From the NCBI RefSeq assembly GCF_000422245.1, contig NZ_ATHI01000005.1, positions 1 to 64,000 of the forward strand: 64,000 nt of DNA. The letters run 5' to 3'. The notes below the pieces were generated by a model that did no database searches, was not told the origin of the DNA, and was given only the letters and a program-made list of their open reading frames with translations. Each line of letters begins with the position of its first letter. Position 1 is the first letter of the stretch. The position numbers and the translations under genes were made by a program. Shown here one piece after another: positions 7,569 to 16,770 of the stretch. The stretch is from Alkalidesulfovibrio alkalitolerans DSM 16529 (lineage in GTDB: Bacteria > Desulfobacterota > Desulfovibrionia > Desulfovibrionales > Desulfovibrionaceae).

Positions 7569-7693
7569 CAGGCCGTGCAAATGGCGCCGGGTGCAAAACG
7601 CACAAAAAGCCCAAGGCCGACCCGTAGTTCAAGCTACGCGAGGGTTTGAGCTTTTTGCGGAAAACCCGCAGGCGGCGCTTTTGGGACGGCCCG
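7569..7693. repeat. Dispersed palindromic element, copy A
   Basis: The outer ends GGCCGTGCAAA and TTTTGGGACGGCC are inverted. Inside, AAAAAGC-CCAAGGCCGAC, a CGTAG-loop-CTACG hairpin and GGGTTTGAGCTTTTTG follow the same plan as the copies at 34751 and 53152. It fills the gap between the TRAP genes and the PLP enzyme gene. I see no coding content. Confidence 0.7.
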
Positions 7694-7731
7694 GCTTATT
7701 TCACGTTGCGCCCCGCCCTATGCGGGGATAG

Positions 7732-9042
7732 ATGGTCGCCATGCAACCGCTTAATCTCGACACTACGTTCGTCACGTCCCTGCGCTGCGTGCTCTGCGGC
7801 GAGTCTCACGACCCGCGCGACGCGGAATACGTCTGCCCGCGCTGCGGCGACGAGGGCATCCTCGACGTCCAGTACGACTACGAACGCGCCCGCCCATTCT
7901 TCACGCCGGCGGCCCTGGCCGCCTCCACGGAAAGGGGCATGTGGCGCTACCGGCCGCTTCTGCCGCTGCCCGCGTCCGCGCCCGTGCCGCCGCTTGAAAC
8001 CGGCATGACGCCGCTGTACGACGCGCCCCGGCTGGCTGCCGCGCTTGGCCTTGGCACGGTCCTGGTCAAGGACGACTCGCGCCAGCCCACGGCCTCGTTC
8101 AAGGACCGCGCGAGCGCCCTGGCCGTGGCCCTGGCCGGGCTTCGCGGCGCATCCGCCGTGGCCACGGCCAGCACGGGCAACGCCGCGGCCGCGCTCGCGG
8201 GCATGGCCGCCTCCACGGGCACGCCCTGCGTGATCTTCGTGCCCGCCTCCGCGCCCAAGGCCAAGATCGCCCAGCTTCTGGCCTACGGGGCCACGGTCTT
8301 CGCCGTGGAAGGCACCTACGACCAAGCCTTCGACATCTGCATGGCCGCCTGCCGCCGCATGGGCTGGTACAACCGCAACACCGGCTACAACCCCTACATG
8401 GCCGAGGGCAAGAAGACCGCCGCCTTCGAGATCTGCGAGCAGATGGGCTGGCGAGCGCCCGACGCCGTGTTCGTGGGCGTGGGCGACGGCTGCATCATCG
8501 CCGGGCTGCACAAGGGCTTCGCCGACCTTGCCGCGCTCGGCCTGATCGAACGGATGCCGAGGCTTTACGGCGTGCAGGCGGCGGGCAGCGACTTTCTGGC
8601 CCGCTGTTTCGAGACCGGACAGGACCCGCTGCGCGCCGCGCCCATCGAGGCCAAGACCGTGGCCGACTCCATTTCCGCCGGGCTGCCCCGCGACAGGATA
8701 AAGGCCATGGCCGCCGTCGTGCGCACGGGCGGCTCCTTCGTGCGCGTCGAGGACGACGAGATCCTGCGCGCCATCCCCGACCTGGCCGCGCACACCGGCG
8801 TCTTTGCCGAGCCCGCCGCGGCCGCGTCCCTGGCCGGGCTGCGCCGCGCGGCCACGGAGGGCCTCGTCGCGCCGCACGAGACGGTCTGCATCGTGGCCAC
8901 GGGCAGCGGCCTGAAGGACGTGGCCGCGGCCGAGCGCGCCTGCGCGGCCCTCGGCAGACACACTATTTCCATGTCGCCCGGCATTCTCACCGACCAGCGG
9001 CTCCTGGACGAGGCGCTTGCCGCCGCGCGCCCAGCCCGTTAA
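7732..9042 (+). CDS. Zinc-ribbon PLP enzyme, threonine synthase-like
   Basis: This 436-residue protein begins with a zinc ribbon (Cys19-x2-Cys22 and Cys35-x2-Cys38), as in one class of threonine synthases. A fold-type-II PLP domain follows: TASFKDRA carries the Schiff-base lysine (Lys124), TASTGNAAAAL the substrate loop, and VGVGDGCIIAG the phosphate loop. Position among a transporter, a second PLP enzyme, a YgeY-like hydrolase and an aminoacylase argues for a catabolic ammonia-lyase or beta-elimination activity, not threonine biosynthesis, although that cannot be excluded. ATG 7732 and ATG 7741 are both possible. GGGGAT lies just upstream. Confidence 0.8.
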   Translation: MVAMQPLNLDTTFVTSLRCVLCGESHDPRDAEYVCPRCGDEGILDVQYDYERARPFFTPAALAASTERGMWRYRPLLPLPASAPVPPLETGMTPLYDAPRLAAALGLGTVLVKDDSRQPTASFKDRASALAVALAGLRGASAVATASTGNAAAALAGMAASTGTPCVIFVPASAPKAKIAQLLAYGATVFAVEGTYDQAFDICMAACRRMGWYNRNTGYNPYMAEGKKTAAFEICEQMGWRAPDAVFVGVGDGCIIAGLHKGFADLAALGLIERMPRLYGVQAAGSDFLARCFETGQDPLRAAPIEAKTVADSISAGLPRDRIKAMAAVVRTGGSFVRVEDDEILRAIPDLAAHTGVFAEPAAAASLAGLRRAATEGLVAPHETVCIVATGSGLKDVAAAERACAALGRHTISMSPGILTDQRLLDEALAAARPAR

Positions 9043-9076
9043 ATTTCACGAGAAAATCAATGATCGAGAGGACATC

Positions 9077-10567
9077 ATGATCGACCTGACCGTCAACGAA
9101 CAGCGCCTGGAACATTCCGTGGCGCGCGCCCGCGAGCGCGGCATCGTCATCCCCACCCTGGCCCAGATGCGCGACCCCTCGCTCGTGCCCGAGCCCATCC
9201 GCCGCCGCCTGCAGGGCGTGGGCCTGTGGGACCTGAACCCCCTGAACCTGTTCCGCATCACCTGGAAGAACGAGCCCACGGCCTCGGGCGGCGGCTTTAA
9301 CGGCGTAAACCACATCGTGCTGCCGTCCGAACTGACCGGCGTGAAGGCCCGCATCGTGGTCCTGGCGGGCAAGTGGTTCCCCACGGGCGCGCACAAGGTC
9401 GGCGCGGCCTTCGGCTGCCTCGTGCCGCGTCTGGTCACCGGCCAGTTCGACCCCACCACCCAGAAGGCCGCCTGGCCCTCCACGGGCAACTACTGCCGGG
9501 GCGGGGCCTACGACTCCGCGCTCCTGGGCTGCGCCTCCATCGCCATCCTGCCCGAAGGCATGAGCCGCGAGCGCTTCGAGTGGCTGAACTCCGTGGCCGG
9601 AGAAGTCATCAAGACGCCGGGCACCGAGTCCAACGTCAAGGAGATCTTCGACAAGTGCTGGGAGCTGCGGCAAAGCGGCGACGACATCGTGATCTTCAAC
9701 CAGTTCGACGAGTTCGGAAACTACCTGTGGCACTACTCCGTGACCGGCCCGGCCATCGAGGAGGCGATCAGCCCCCTGCTTTCCGGACCGCGCGGCGAGC
9801 GCCACGTCAAGGGCGTGGTCATGGCCACGGGCTCGGGCGGCACCCTGGCCTCGGGCGACTACATCAAGGCCCGCTACCCCTGGGCCAGGATCGCCGCGAG
9901 CGAGGCCCTGGAATGCCCGACCCTGCTCATGAACGGCTTCGGCGACCACCGCATCGAGGGCATCGGCGACAAGCACGTGCCCTGGATTCACAACGTCAAG
10001 AACACGGACATGGTCGTGGCCGTGGCCGACGAGTCGCCCATGAGCCTGATCCGCCTCTTCAACGAGCCCGCGGGCAAGGAATACCTGGCCGGACGCGGCA
10101 TCGACGCCGCGCTCATCGACAAGCTCGACCTGCTGGGCATCTCCGGCGCGGCCAACGTGCTCGCGGCCGTGAAGTTCGCCAAGCACTACGAGCTCGGCGA
10201 GCACGATCTGGTGGTCACCGTGGCCACGGACTCCATGGAGATGTACGGCAGCCGCCTGGAGGAGATGCGCGAGGCGCGCGGCGAATTCGGGCCGGTGGAC
10301 GCCGCCGTGGCCTTCGAACGCCACATGCTCGGCCAGGGCCTGGACAACATGCTCGAACTCTCCCACTGGGACCGCAAGCGCGTCCACAACCTCAAGTACT
10401 ACACCTGGGTCGAGCAGCAGGGCAAAACCTACGAGGAGATCCAGGCCCAGTGGCACGACGAGGACTACTGGGAGTCCATCCCCCGCGCCATGCCCGAGAT
10501 CGACAGGCTCATCTCGGACTTCAACGATCGCGTGGGCCTGCTCGGCACAATCCTCGCGGAAGGCTAG
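9077..10567 (+). CDS. PLP-dependent fold-type-II enzyme, uncharacterised subfamily
   Basis: This 496-residue protein has WFPTGAHKVGAA with the likely PLP lysine (Lys107), PSTGNYCRGGAYDSALLG as the substrate loop and MATGSGGTLASG as the glycine-rich phosphate loop, all in tryptophan synthase beta/cysteine synthase order. It is longer than cysteine synthase (about 310), with extra N- and C-terminal regions (about 100 residues ending in EDYWESIPRAMPEID). I know relatives only as an unnamed PLP-dependent beta-family, often beside amidohydrolases. The start ATG 9077 follows GAGAGGA, 34 bases after the previous gene. A beta- or gamma-elimination on an amino acid is inferred from fold and context, and the substrate is unknown. 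Confidence 0.75.
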   Translation: MIDLTVNEQRLEHSVARARERGIVIPTLAQMRDPSLVPEPIRRRLQGVGLWDLNPLNLFRITWKNEPTASGGGFNGVNHIVLPSELTGVKARIVVLAGKWFPTGAHKVGAAFGCLVPRLVTGQFDPTTQKAAWPSTGNYCRGGAYDSALLGCASIAILPEGMSRERFEWLNSVAGEVIKTPGTESNVKEIFDKCWELRQSGDDIVIFNQFDEFGNYLWHYSVTGPAIEEAISPLLSGPRGERHVKGVVMATGSGGTLASGDYIKARYPWARIAASEALECPTLLMNGFGDHRIEGIGDKHVPWIHNVKNTDMVVAVADESPMSLIRLFNEPAGKEYLAGRGIDAALIDKLDLLGISGAANVLAAVKFAKHYELGEHDLVVTVATDSMEMYGSRLEEMREARGEFGPVDAAVAFERHMLGQGLDNMLELSHWDRKRVHNLKYYTWVEQQGKTYEEIQAQWHDEDYWESIPRAMPEIDRLISDFNDRVGLLGTILAEG

Positions 10568-10570
10568 GGC

Positions 10571-11758
10571 ATGAGCGAACAGCGCCTGCACGAACAGACG
10601 GTGGAGTTGACGCGCGATCTCATCCGCGCGCAAAGCCTCTCGGGCGAGGAGAAGGAGGCCGCGGGCGTTCTGGCCCAGGCCATGGAGCGCTTGGGCTTTC
10701 ACAAGGTGCGCACGGACCGCCTGGGCAACGTCGTCGGTACGATCAAGGGCAACCGCCCCGGTCCCAAGGTGCTCTTCGACGGCCACATGGACACCGTGCC
10801 CGTGCCCGATCCCGCGCCCTGGACGCACGATCCCTTCGGCGGCGAGATCGAGAACGGCCGCCTCTACGGCCGGGGCGCCTCGGACATGAAGGGGGCGCTC
10901 GCGGCCATGACCACGGCCGCGGCCCTCTTCGCCGCCCGCACGGGCGGCGACTTCGGCGGAGAGGTCGTGGTCGCCGGCGTGTGTCACGAGGAGATCTTCG
11001 AGGGCATCGCCGCGCGTGAGATCAGCGCGGCGGAGAAACCCGACGTGGTGGTCATCGGCGAGGCCTCGGAGCTGAACCTGAAGATCGGCCAGCGCGGCCG
11101 GGCCGAGGTCGTGATCGAGACCAGGGGCGTGCCCGCCCACTCGGCGAGCCCCGAGAAGGGCGTCAACGCCGTGCTCAAGATGGCGGCTCTGCTCACGCGC
11201 CTCGAACAGACGCCCCCGGCGAGCCACCCCGTGCTCGGCCAGGGCATCAGCGTGTGCACGGACATCCTCTCCACGCCCTACCCCGGCGCGTCCGTGGTGC
11301 CGAGCCTGTGCCGGGCCACCTTCGACCGCCGCATCCTGGTGGGCGAGGACCAGCGGGCCGTGCTCGCGCCCTTTGAAGCCGCCATCGCCGAGCTTGCGGC
11401 CGTCGATCCCTCGTTCTCGGCCACGGCCGCCTTCGCGCGGGCCAGCGCCTCCTGCTGGACCGGGGCCACTATCGAGGGCGAACGTTTCTTCCCGGCTTGG
11501 CTCTACCCCCAGGATTCGGACTTCGTGCAGAAGGCCCTGGCCGGGCTGCGCGGGGCCGGGCTTTCGCCCGCCATCTCGCACTACGCCTTCTGCACCAACG
11601 GCAGCCACTACGCGGGCGAGGCGGGCATCCCCACCATCGGCTTCGGCCCGTCGCTGGAGACCCTGGCCCACACCATCGACGAATACATCGAGATCGAGCA
11701 GCTTCGCCTGGGCATGCTCGGCTACGCGGGCATCATGAGCGGCCTGCTCGGAGCCTGA
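10571..11758 (+). CDS. M20-family metallohydrolase, YgeY-like
   Basis: This 395-residue protein shows the M20 peptidase/deacylase metal sites: FDGHMDTVP (His and catalytic Asp), GRGASDMKG (bridging Asp) and CHEEIFEG (general-base Glu pair), with a C-terminal His in FCTNGSHYAG. The overall sequence resembles the YgeY group, which in other bacteria accompanies diaminopropionate ammonia-lyase and purine or selenium metabolism genes. It starts four bases after the preceding gene and ends three bases before the next, so it is part of the same operon. It probably removes an acyl or carbamoyl group from an amino acid before the PLP enzymes act. Confidence 0.82.
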   Translation: MSEQRLHEQTVELTRDLIRAQSLSGEEKEAAGVLAQAMERLGFHKVRTDRLGNVVGTIKGNRPGPKVLFDGHMDTVPVPDPAPWTHDPFGGEIENGRLYGRGASDMKGALAAMTTAAALFAARTGGDFGGEVVVAGVCHEEIFEGIAAREISAAEKPDVVVIGEASELNLKIGQRGRAEVVIETRGVPAHSASPEKGVNAVLKMAALLTRLEQTPPASHPVLGQGISVCTDILSTPYPGASVVPSLCRATFDRRILVGEDQRAVLAPFEAAIAELAAVDPSFSATAAFARASASCWTGATIEGERFFPAWLYPQDSDFVQKALAGLRGAGLSPAISHYAFCTNGSHYAGEAGIPTIGFGPSLETLAHTIDEYIEIEQLRLGMLGYAGIMSGLLGA

Positions 11759-11760
11759 GC

Positions 11761-13353
11761 ATGGCGCGCACGCTCTTCGTCAACGCCCTGCTCGTGGACG
11801 GCCGGGGCAGCCCGGCGCGGCCCGGAACGCTGCTCGCGGACGACGGCGTCATCGCCGGACTCGACGTGTCGCGCGAGGACGCGGGAAGCGCGGCTAGGAT
11901 CGTCGATCTGGGCGGGGCGGCGCTTTGCCCCGGCTTCATCGACACCCACAGCCACTCAGACCTGGTGCTGCTCCTCGATCCCCACGTTCCGGCCAAGCTC
12001 AGGCAGGGCGTGACCACCGAAATCCTCGGCCAGGACGGCATCGCCATGGCCCCCCTGCCCAAGGCCTACGTCGGCCCCTGGCGCAAGAACCTCGCCGGGC
12101 TCGACGGCGACTCGGACGAGATCGGCTGGGACTGGGAGACCATGGACGGCTACCTCTCCCTGCTCGCCGAACATGGCATCGGCCCCAACGCGGGCTGCCT
12201 GGTTCCGCACGGCAACGTGCGTATGGAGGCCATGGGCCTTGACGCCCGTACGGCGAGCGAAGCCCAGGTAAAGGCCATGGCCGACATCCTGGAGCGCGAG
12301 TTCGACGCCGGGGCGCTGGGCTTCTCCACGGGCCTCATCTACATCCCCTGCGCCTACGCCGACCGGCGCGAGCTTTCGGCTTTGTGCGCCGTGGCCGCGC
12401 GGCGCAAAAAGCCCCTGGTCATCCACCAGCGCAGCGAGGCCGACGACATCCTGGCCTCCATGGAGGAGGTCCTGTCGCTCGGCCGCGAGACCAGCGTGCA
12501 CGTCCACTTCTCGCACTTCAAGCTGTGCGGCAAGAACAACGCGGCCAAGTTCGACCCCCTGCTGGCCCTGCTCGACGCGGCGCACGCCGAGGGCATCGCC
12601 GTGTCCTTCGACCAGTACCCCTACACGGCAGGCTCGACCATGCTCTCGGTGATCCTGCCGCCCTGGGCGCACGACGGCGGCACGGACAGGCTCTTGGCCC
12701 GTCTGGCCGATCCGGGCGAGCGCGCCCGCATGCGGCGCGACATCGCAAGCGGCCTGCCGGGCTGGGACAACTTCGTGGACTTCGCGGGCACGGACGGCAT
12801 CTTCGTGACCTCGGTGCGCACTGCGGGCAACGCCTGGACCGTGGGCAAGAACCTCGACCAGATCGGCGAGGCGCTCGGCGCCGACCCCCTGGATGCAGCC
12901 ATGGATATTCTGCTCGCAGAGCAAAACGCCGTGGGCATGGTCGATTTCTACGGCATCGAGGAGCATGTCGAGACCTTCATGCAACGGCCGGAGATGAACG
13001 TCTGCACCGACGGCCTGCTGCACGGCACCCCGCACCCCAGGGCCTTCGGCGCGTTCGCCCGCGTTCTTGGGCACTACGTGCGCGAACGCCGCGTCCTCTC
13101 GCTCGAGGAGGCGGTGCGCAAGATGACCGGCAAGGCGGCCGAGGTCTTCGGCCTTTCGGACAGGGGCGTGCTCGAACCGGGCCGCAAGGCCGACCTGGTG
13201 GCCTTCGACCCCGAAGCCGTCGCCGACACCGCGACCTACACAGCGCCCCGCTCCCATCCCAGCGGGATTCGCCTGGTCTGCGTCAACGGCGAGATCGAGG
13301 TCGCACACGGCCGCCAGAACCAGACCCTCTCCGGCCAGGTGCTGCGCGGCTGA
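11761..13353 (+). CDS. N-acyl-D-amino acid deacylase-like amidohydrolase
   Basis: This 530-residue amidohydrolase has the N-terminal beta-sandwich, then DTHSHSD (metal ligands His63 and His65), HQRSEAD and HFSHFKL histidines, and the catalytic Asp region CTDGLLHGTPHP. Size and order match D-aminoacylases. In characterised D-aminoacylases a cysteine of a GNCG-type motif ligates zinc. Here the corresponding segment reads GQDG (Asp92), so metal binding or substrate range may differ. The ATG follows the previous stop by two bases with GGAG upstream. The perfect terminator at 13394 ends the operon. It probably cleaves an N-acyl or cyclic amide from an imported D- or modified amino acid. Confidence 0.8.
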   Translation: MARTLFVNALLVDGRGSPARPGTLLADDGVIAGLDVSREDAGSAARIVDLGGAALCPGFIDTHSHSDLVLLLDPHVPAKLRQGVTTEILGQDGIAMAPLPKAYVGPWRKNLAGLDGDSDEIGWDWETMDGYLSLLAEHGIGPNAGCLVPHGNVRMEAMGLDARTASEAQVKAMADILEREFDAGALGFSTGLIYIPCAYADRRELSALCAVAARRKKPLVIHQRSEADDILASMEEVLSLGRETSVHVHFSHFKLCGKNNAAKFDPLLALLDAAHAEGIAVSFDQYPYTAGSTMLSVILPPWAHDGGTDRLLARLADPGERARMRRDIASGLPGWDNFVDFAGTDGIFVTSVRTAGNAWTVGKNLDQIGEALGADPLDAAMDILLAEQNAVGMVDFYGIEEHVETFMQRPEMNVCTDGLLHGTPHPRAFGAFARVLGHYVRERRVLSLEEAVRKMTGKAAEVFGLSDRGVLEPGRKADLVAFDPEAVADTATYTAPRSHPSGIRLVCVNGEIEVAHGRQNQTLSGQVLRG

Positions 13354-13393
13354 ACGCGCGCCGCGCAGACGCGCGGCCAGGCAACGCGAACGG

Positions 13394-13436
13394 GAAGCGC
13401 CGGGAGGCTTTGCGCCGCGCCCGGCGCTTCTCTTTC
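13394..13436 (+). terminator. Strong terminator of the catabolic operon
   Basis: GAAGCGCCGGG (13394-13404) pairs perfectly with CCCGGCGCTTC (13420-13430), followed by TCTTT. It separates the deacylase gene from the AsmA-like gene. Confidence 0.7.
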
Positions 13437-13461
13437 GCGCGCAATCTGCTAGGGTCTGGAC

Positions 13462-16400
13462 ATGCGCGACGACCCGACGCACGCCGCCCCCGAAAAGGCG
13501 GCCCCCCTCTCCGGCGACGACGCCGGACACGGCCCCCAAAAGCCCGCAAGCCCGCGCAAGCGCCTCGTGCGCCGCATGGCCCTGTGGTCGGCCGCGCTGC
13601 TGCTCCTTCTCGTCGCCGCTCTTGTCCTGGCGCTCGCCCTCGTCACCAGGAACCCCGATCTCGTGGTCCCCATCGCGCAGAACGCGGCCAGGACCGCAGG
13701 CATGGAACTGTCCATCGGCCACCTGGACCTCTCGATTTCACCCTTGCGCCTGGAAGTCCGCGAACTCTATTTCGACAACGACCCGTCGGCCGTGGACGGC
13801 GAAACGCTTCGCGTCCATCTGCGGCTGGAACGACTGGCCGTCACGGCCGCGCCCGGCGAATGGCCGCACGGCCCCTGGTTCGCCGAGGTCGAACTGTGGC
13901 AGCCGCGCGCGGAGATCGCGCTTGCCCGTGAACCGGACGAGACACCAGGGGAACCCTTCACCTGGCAGGAGGTGCTTTCGGCCCTGGGCCGCCTGCGGAT
14001 CATCGACGGAGGCGCGCGGCTCGCCTTTGCCAACGGCGTATTTGCCGTGGCGGACCTCGACCTCGCGCTGGAGCCGGGCGGCCCGGACGGCGAACGGCCG
14101 TTCAGCCTCACAGCTCGCCCGACTTTCACGGACGAGACGCGGGAGACGGCTGTCTCCGGACTTTTGTCCGCCGGGGGAGTAGTCTGGCCGGACCTCGACG
14201 TCGACGCAACCCTTTCCCTGCTGGACGCAGAGCTGCGCACGGCCACGGCCTCGGGCAACTTCGAGACCGCTATTTCGTTGCGCAGGCAAGGCGAAACCCT
14301 GGACATCCCCTCCCTGAGCCTGACCGCAAACGGCCTGCGCGTGGTCCTGCCCGATGGCGCGGCGCGCGACCTGCCCGCCGTGAGCGCCACAGCCGCCGCG
14401 ACCCTCAACCTGGCGGACGGCGCGTTCCACGTCCCCGGCCTGACTCTCGCGGCCGAGGGGCTGGCCAGCCTGAAAGGCCGAGGCGAAGGCGGGCCGGACG
14501 GATTCTCCGCGGCCGAGGGCAGCGGCCGGATCGACGACCTCGCGGCCGCGTTCGCGCTGCTGGGCGGCCTCGTTCCGGCCGACCTGCGCGACATGGAGCC
14601 GCGCGGCGCGCTGGACACGGCCATGACCCTGGACGGCGCGCGTCTGGCCCTTGGCCTTGCCCCGGACAGGCTCTCGCTCGACTGGCCGCGGTTCGGGCTC
14701 AGGTTAGACGTATCGGGCTCCCCGGTCCTTCGCGGCTCCCCGGGCGAGGAATGGGAGCTGGACGGCGACCTGCGGCTTCGCGGCGACGCGGATTTCGGCG
14801 GCGTGGCCCTGCGCGGGCTCGATGCGCTCGCCCGGCTCGGCGGAACCCTCGATGCCCCGGCCGTGCCCGATCTTCGCCTTGCGCTGCCCGCCAAGGGCGT
14901 GATCATGGATGGCGAGGCGCTGCCGCTCGGAGCCGCCGAGATCAAGGCCGCGCTTGCGCGCGAGGCGGACGGGACGCTCTTCGCGCGAGAGGTCGTCCTG
15001 CGCGAGGAACGGCTTGGCCGCTTCACGGGCGAGGCGGCCGTGCGGCCCGAAGAGCCCGGCCAAACCCGCGCGCGCCTTGCAAGCGGGGAGATCCAGCTCG
15101 CCGCGCTGGCCGCGCTCGCGCTCGATCTCGGCCTTGTCGAGGAAGCCCTGCCGCCGCTTTCTGGCCACGCCCGCCTGGACGTCCGCGTGCAGCCCGGCGC
15201 GCATGGGGCAAGGGCGGCCTGCGCCGTGCGCGTGGACAAGGCGGGATTCGCGACCCCGGACGGCCAGTGGCTCGCGGACGGCCTGAGCGGGGCGCTCGAC
15301 TTGGCCCTTCCCCTGGCCGGACCGGACTCGGCCGAGGCCCGCCTGCGCCTTGGAAGGGGCGAGGTCCTGTACGGCACCATCTACCTCGATCTGGCGCAGA
15401 CCCCCTTTTCCCTCTCCATGAACGGCGACCTCCATGGTTTCGACGATGTGCGCGAGGCGCGCGGCGAGATGGCCCTGGGCGGGCTGGCCCGGGTCGGATT
15501 CAGCCACGGCATCGCCCGCAGGGCCGCCCAGGGCGGCCTCGACTGGGGCCTGGGGCTTCGGCTGCTGCAGGCCGACCTGCCGGAACTGCTCAAAACCTTC
15601 GTCACGGACCCCAACTCCGTCTCGAACCCGGATCTCGCCCAACTCCACGTCATGGGCGCGCCCACTCTGAGTCTTTACATCCAAGGCCACGCGGACGACG
15701 GCACCGCGATCACGGGACGCCTGGGACTCGAAGACGGCTTCCTGGACTACGAGCCCGCGAGGCTTGCGGTGCGTGGCCTTACGCTGGACATGCCGCTGAA
15801 CTACGTCTTCGGAGCGCCCGCCCCGGACGCGGCCGACGACGTGGCGCGCGGGCGGCTTTCCATCGACTCGCTCGCCATCCCTTCCGGCGAGACGCGAAGC
15901 GTCTCCGCCGCCATAGACCTCGCTCCCAACATTTTGCGCATCGACGGGACGTTGCGCGCGCCGCTTCTGGGCGGAGCGCTTTCGCTCTCGCGCATCCGCG
16001 TCCGCGAGCCATTGTCCGCGGATTTCCAGGCTTCGCTCGCGGCCGTGCTCGAAGACGGCGACCTGGCGTTCCTTGGCACCGAGCAGGCCCCGCTCGAAGG
16101 ACGCATCGAGGCCGCGTTCGAGAGCGTGACTCTGACCCGCGAGCGGCTGGACGCGGACGGCTCCGTAGCGGGCGCGCTCTACGGCGGCGCGTTCAGCGTG
16201 GACGGAATCTTCGCGGACAACCCCCTGGCCCGCAACCGGGTCGCGGGCTGTTCGGCCGCGCGCCTGCGCGGGCTGGACATGGAGCGGTTGTCCCTGGCGC
16301 TGGGCATTGGCCGCGTCACCGGCCGCCTGGATATCGACGTGGAGGACTTTCTTGTGTCCTTCGGCCAGCCGCAAGGCTTCGACATGCGTATCCGCAGCGT

Positions 16401-16770
16401 GCCCACGGACGGCGTGCCCCAACTCGTGAGCCTCAATGCGGTCAACTCGATCTCCGTGGTGGGCACGGGCGAGGGCATCTCGGGTGTGGGGCTTTTCGCC
16501 TCGTTCTTCCGGGAATTCGGCTACGAGGCCTTGGGCGTCCACCTGATCCTGAAAAACGACGTCTTCAGCGTGCGCGGCTTGATCCGCGAGGCGGGAGTGG
16601 AGTATCTGATCAAGAGGCCGCCGATGTTCGGCATCAACGTCGTCAACAGCAACCCCGACAACCGCATCTCGTTCTCGGACATGGTGGAGCGCGTGCGGCG
16701 AGTCTTGCAGTCGGCCCCGACCGAGCAGGGCGTTCGGAAAGACGATCCCAAAACCAGGGAGGAAGTATGA
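13462..16770 (+). CDS. AsmA-like/YdbH-type inner-membrane-anchored bridge protein
   Basis: This 1102-residue protein has a basic cytoplasmic start, one membrane segment at about residues 40-63 (ALWSAALLLLLVAALVLALA) and a long periplasmic region rich in beta-strands and aspartates. This is the AsmA-like design thought to form a hydrophobic groove that carries phospholipid between membranes. The C-terminal part (DIDVEDFLVSFGQPQGFDMR, then VNSNPDNRISFSDMVERVR) resembles E. coli YdbH. The following gene encodes a YdbL-family protein, as in the E. coli ydbH-ynbE-ydbL set. The stop overlaps the next start (ATGA), so the two are translationally coupled. Family assignment is good. The exact lipid-transport role is inferred. 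Confidence 0.8.
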   Translation: MRDDPTHAAPEKAAPLSGDDAGHGPQKPASPRKRLVRRMALWSAALLLLLVAALVLALALVTRNPDLVVPIAQNAARTAGMELSIGHLDLSISPLRLEVRELYFDNDPSAVDGETLRVHLRLERLAVTAAPGEWPHGPWFAEVELWQPRAEIALAREPDETPGEPFTWQEVLSALGRLRIIDGGARLAFANGVFAVADLDLALEPGGPDGERPFSLTARPTFTDETRETAVSGLLSAGGVVWPDLDVDATLSLLDAELRTATASGNFETAISLRRQGETLDIPSLSLTANGLRVVLPDGAARDLPAVSATAAATLNLADGAFHVPGLTLAAEGLASLKGRGEGGPDGFSAAEGSGRIDDLAAAFALLGGLVPADLRDMEPRGALDTAMTLDGARLALGLAPDRLSLDWPRFGLRLDVSGSPVLRGSPGEEWELDGDLRLRGDADFGGVALRGLDALARLGGTLDAPAVPDLRLALPAKGVIMDGEALPLGAAEIKAALAREADGTLFAREVVLREERLGRFTGEAAVRPEEPGQTRARLASGEIQLAALAALALDLGLVEEALPPLSGHARLDVRVQPGAHGARAACAVRVDKAGFATPDGQWLADGLSGALDLALPLAGPDSAEARLRLGRGEVLYGTIYLDLAQTPFSLSMNGDLHGFDDVREARGEMALGGLARVGFSHGIARRAAQGGLDWGLGLRLLQADLPELLKTFVTDPNSVSNPDLAQLHVMGAPTLSLYIQGHADDGTAITGRLGLEDGFLDYEPARLAVRGLTLDMPLNYVFGAPAPDAADDVARGRLSIDSLAIPSGETRSVSAAIDLAPNILRIDGTLRAPLLGGALSLSRIRVREPLSADFQASLAAVLEDGDLAFLGTEQAPLEGRIEAAFESVTLTRERLDADGSVAGALYGGAFSVDGIFADNPLARNRVAGCSAARLRGLDMERLSLALGIGRVTGRLDIDVEDFLVSFGQPQGFDMRIRSVPTDGVPQLVSLNAVNSISVVGTGEGISGVGLFASFFREFGYEALGVHLILKNDVFSVRGLIREAGVEYLIKRPPMFGINVVNSNPDNRISFSDMVERVRRVLQSAPTEQGVRKDDPKTREEV

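Noticed and set aside
7732-9042. Biosynthetic threonine synthase (thrC)
   Set aside because: Motifs and the zinc ribbon fit, but the position inside a transport and deacylation operon makes a catabolic role more likely. I left the symbol empty.
8987-11671. Very long minus-strand open frame (894 codons) opposite the PLP enzyme and hydrolase genes
   Set aside because: High-G+C chromosomes give long antisense frames. This one has low-complexity His/Gly/Arg composition and no motif, and the plus-strand genes are clear.
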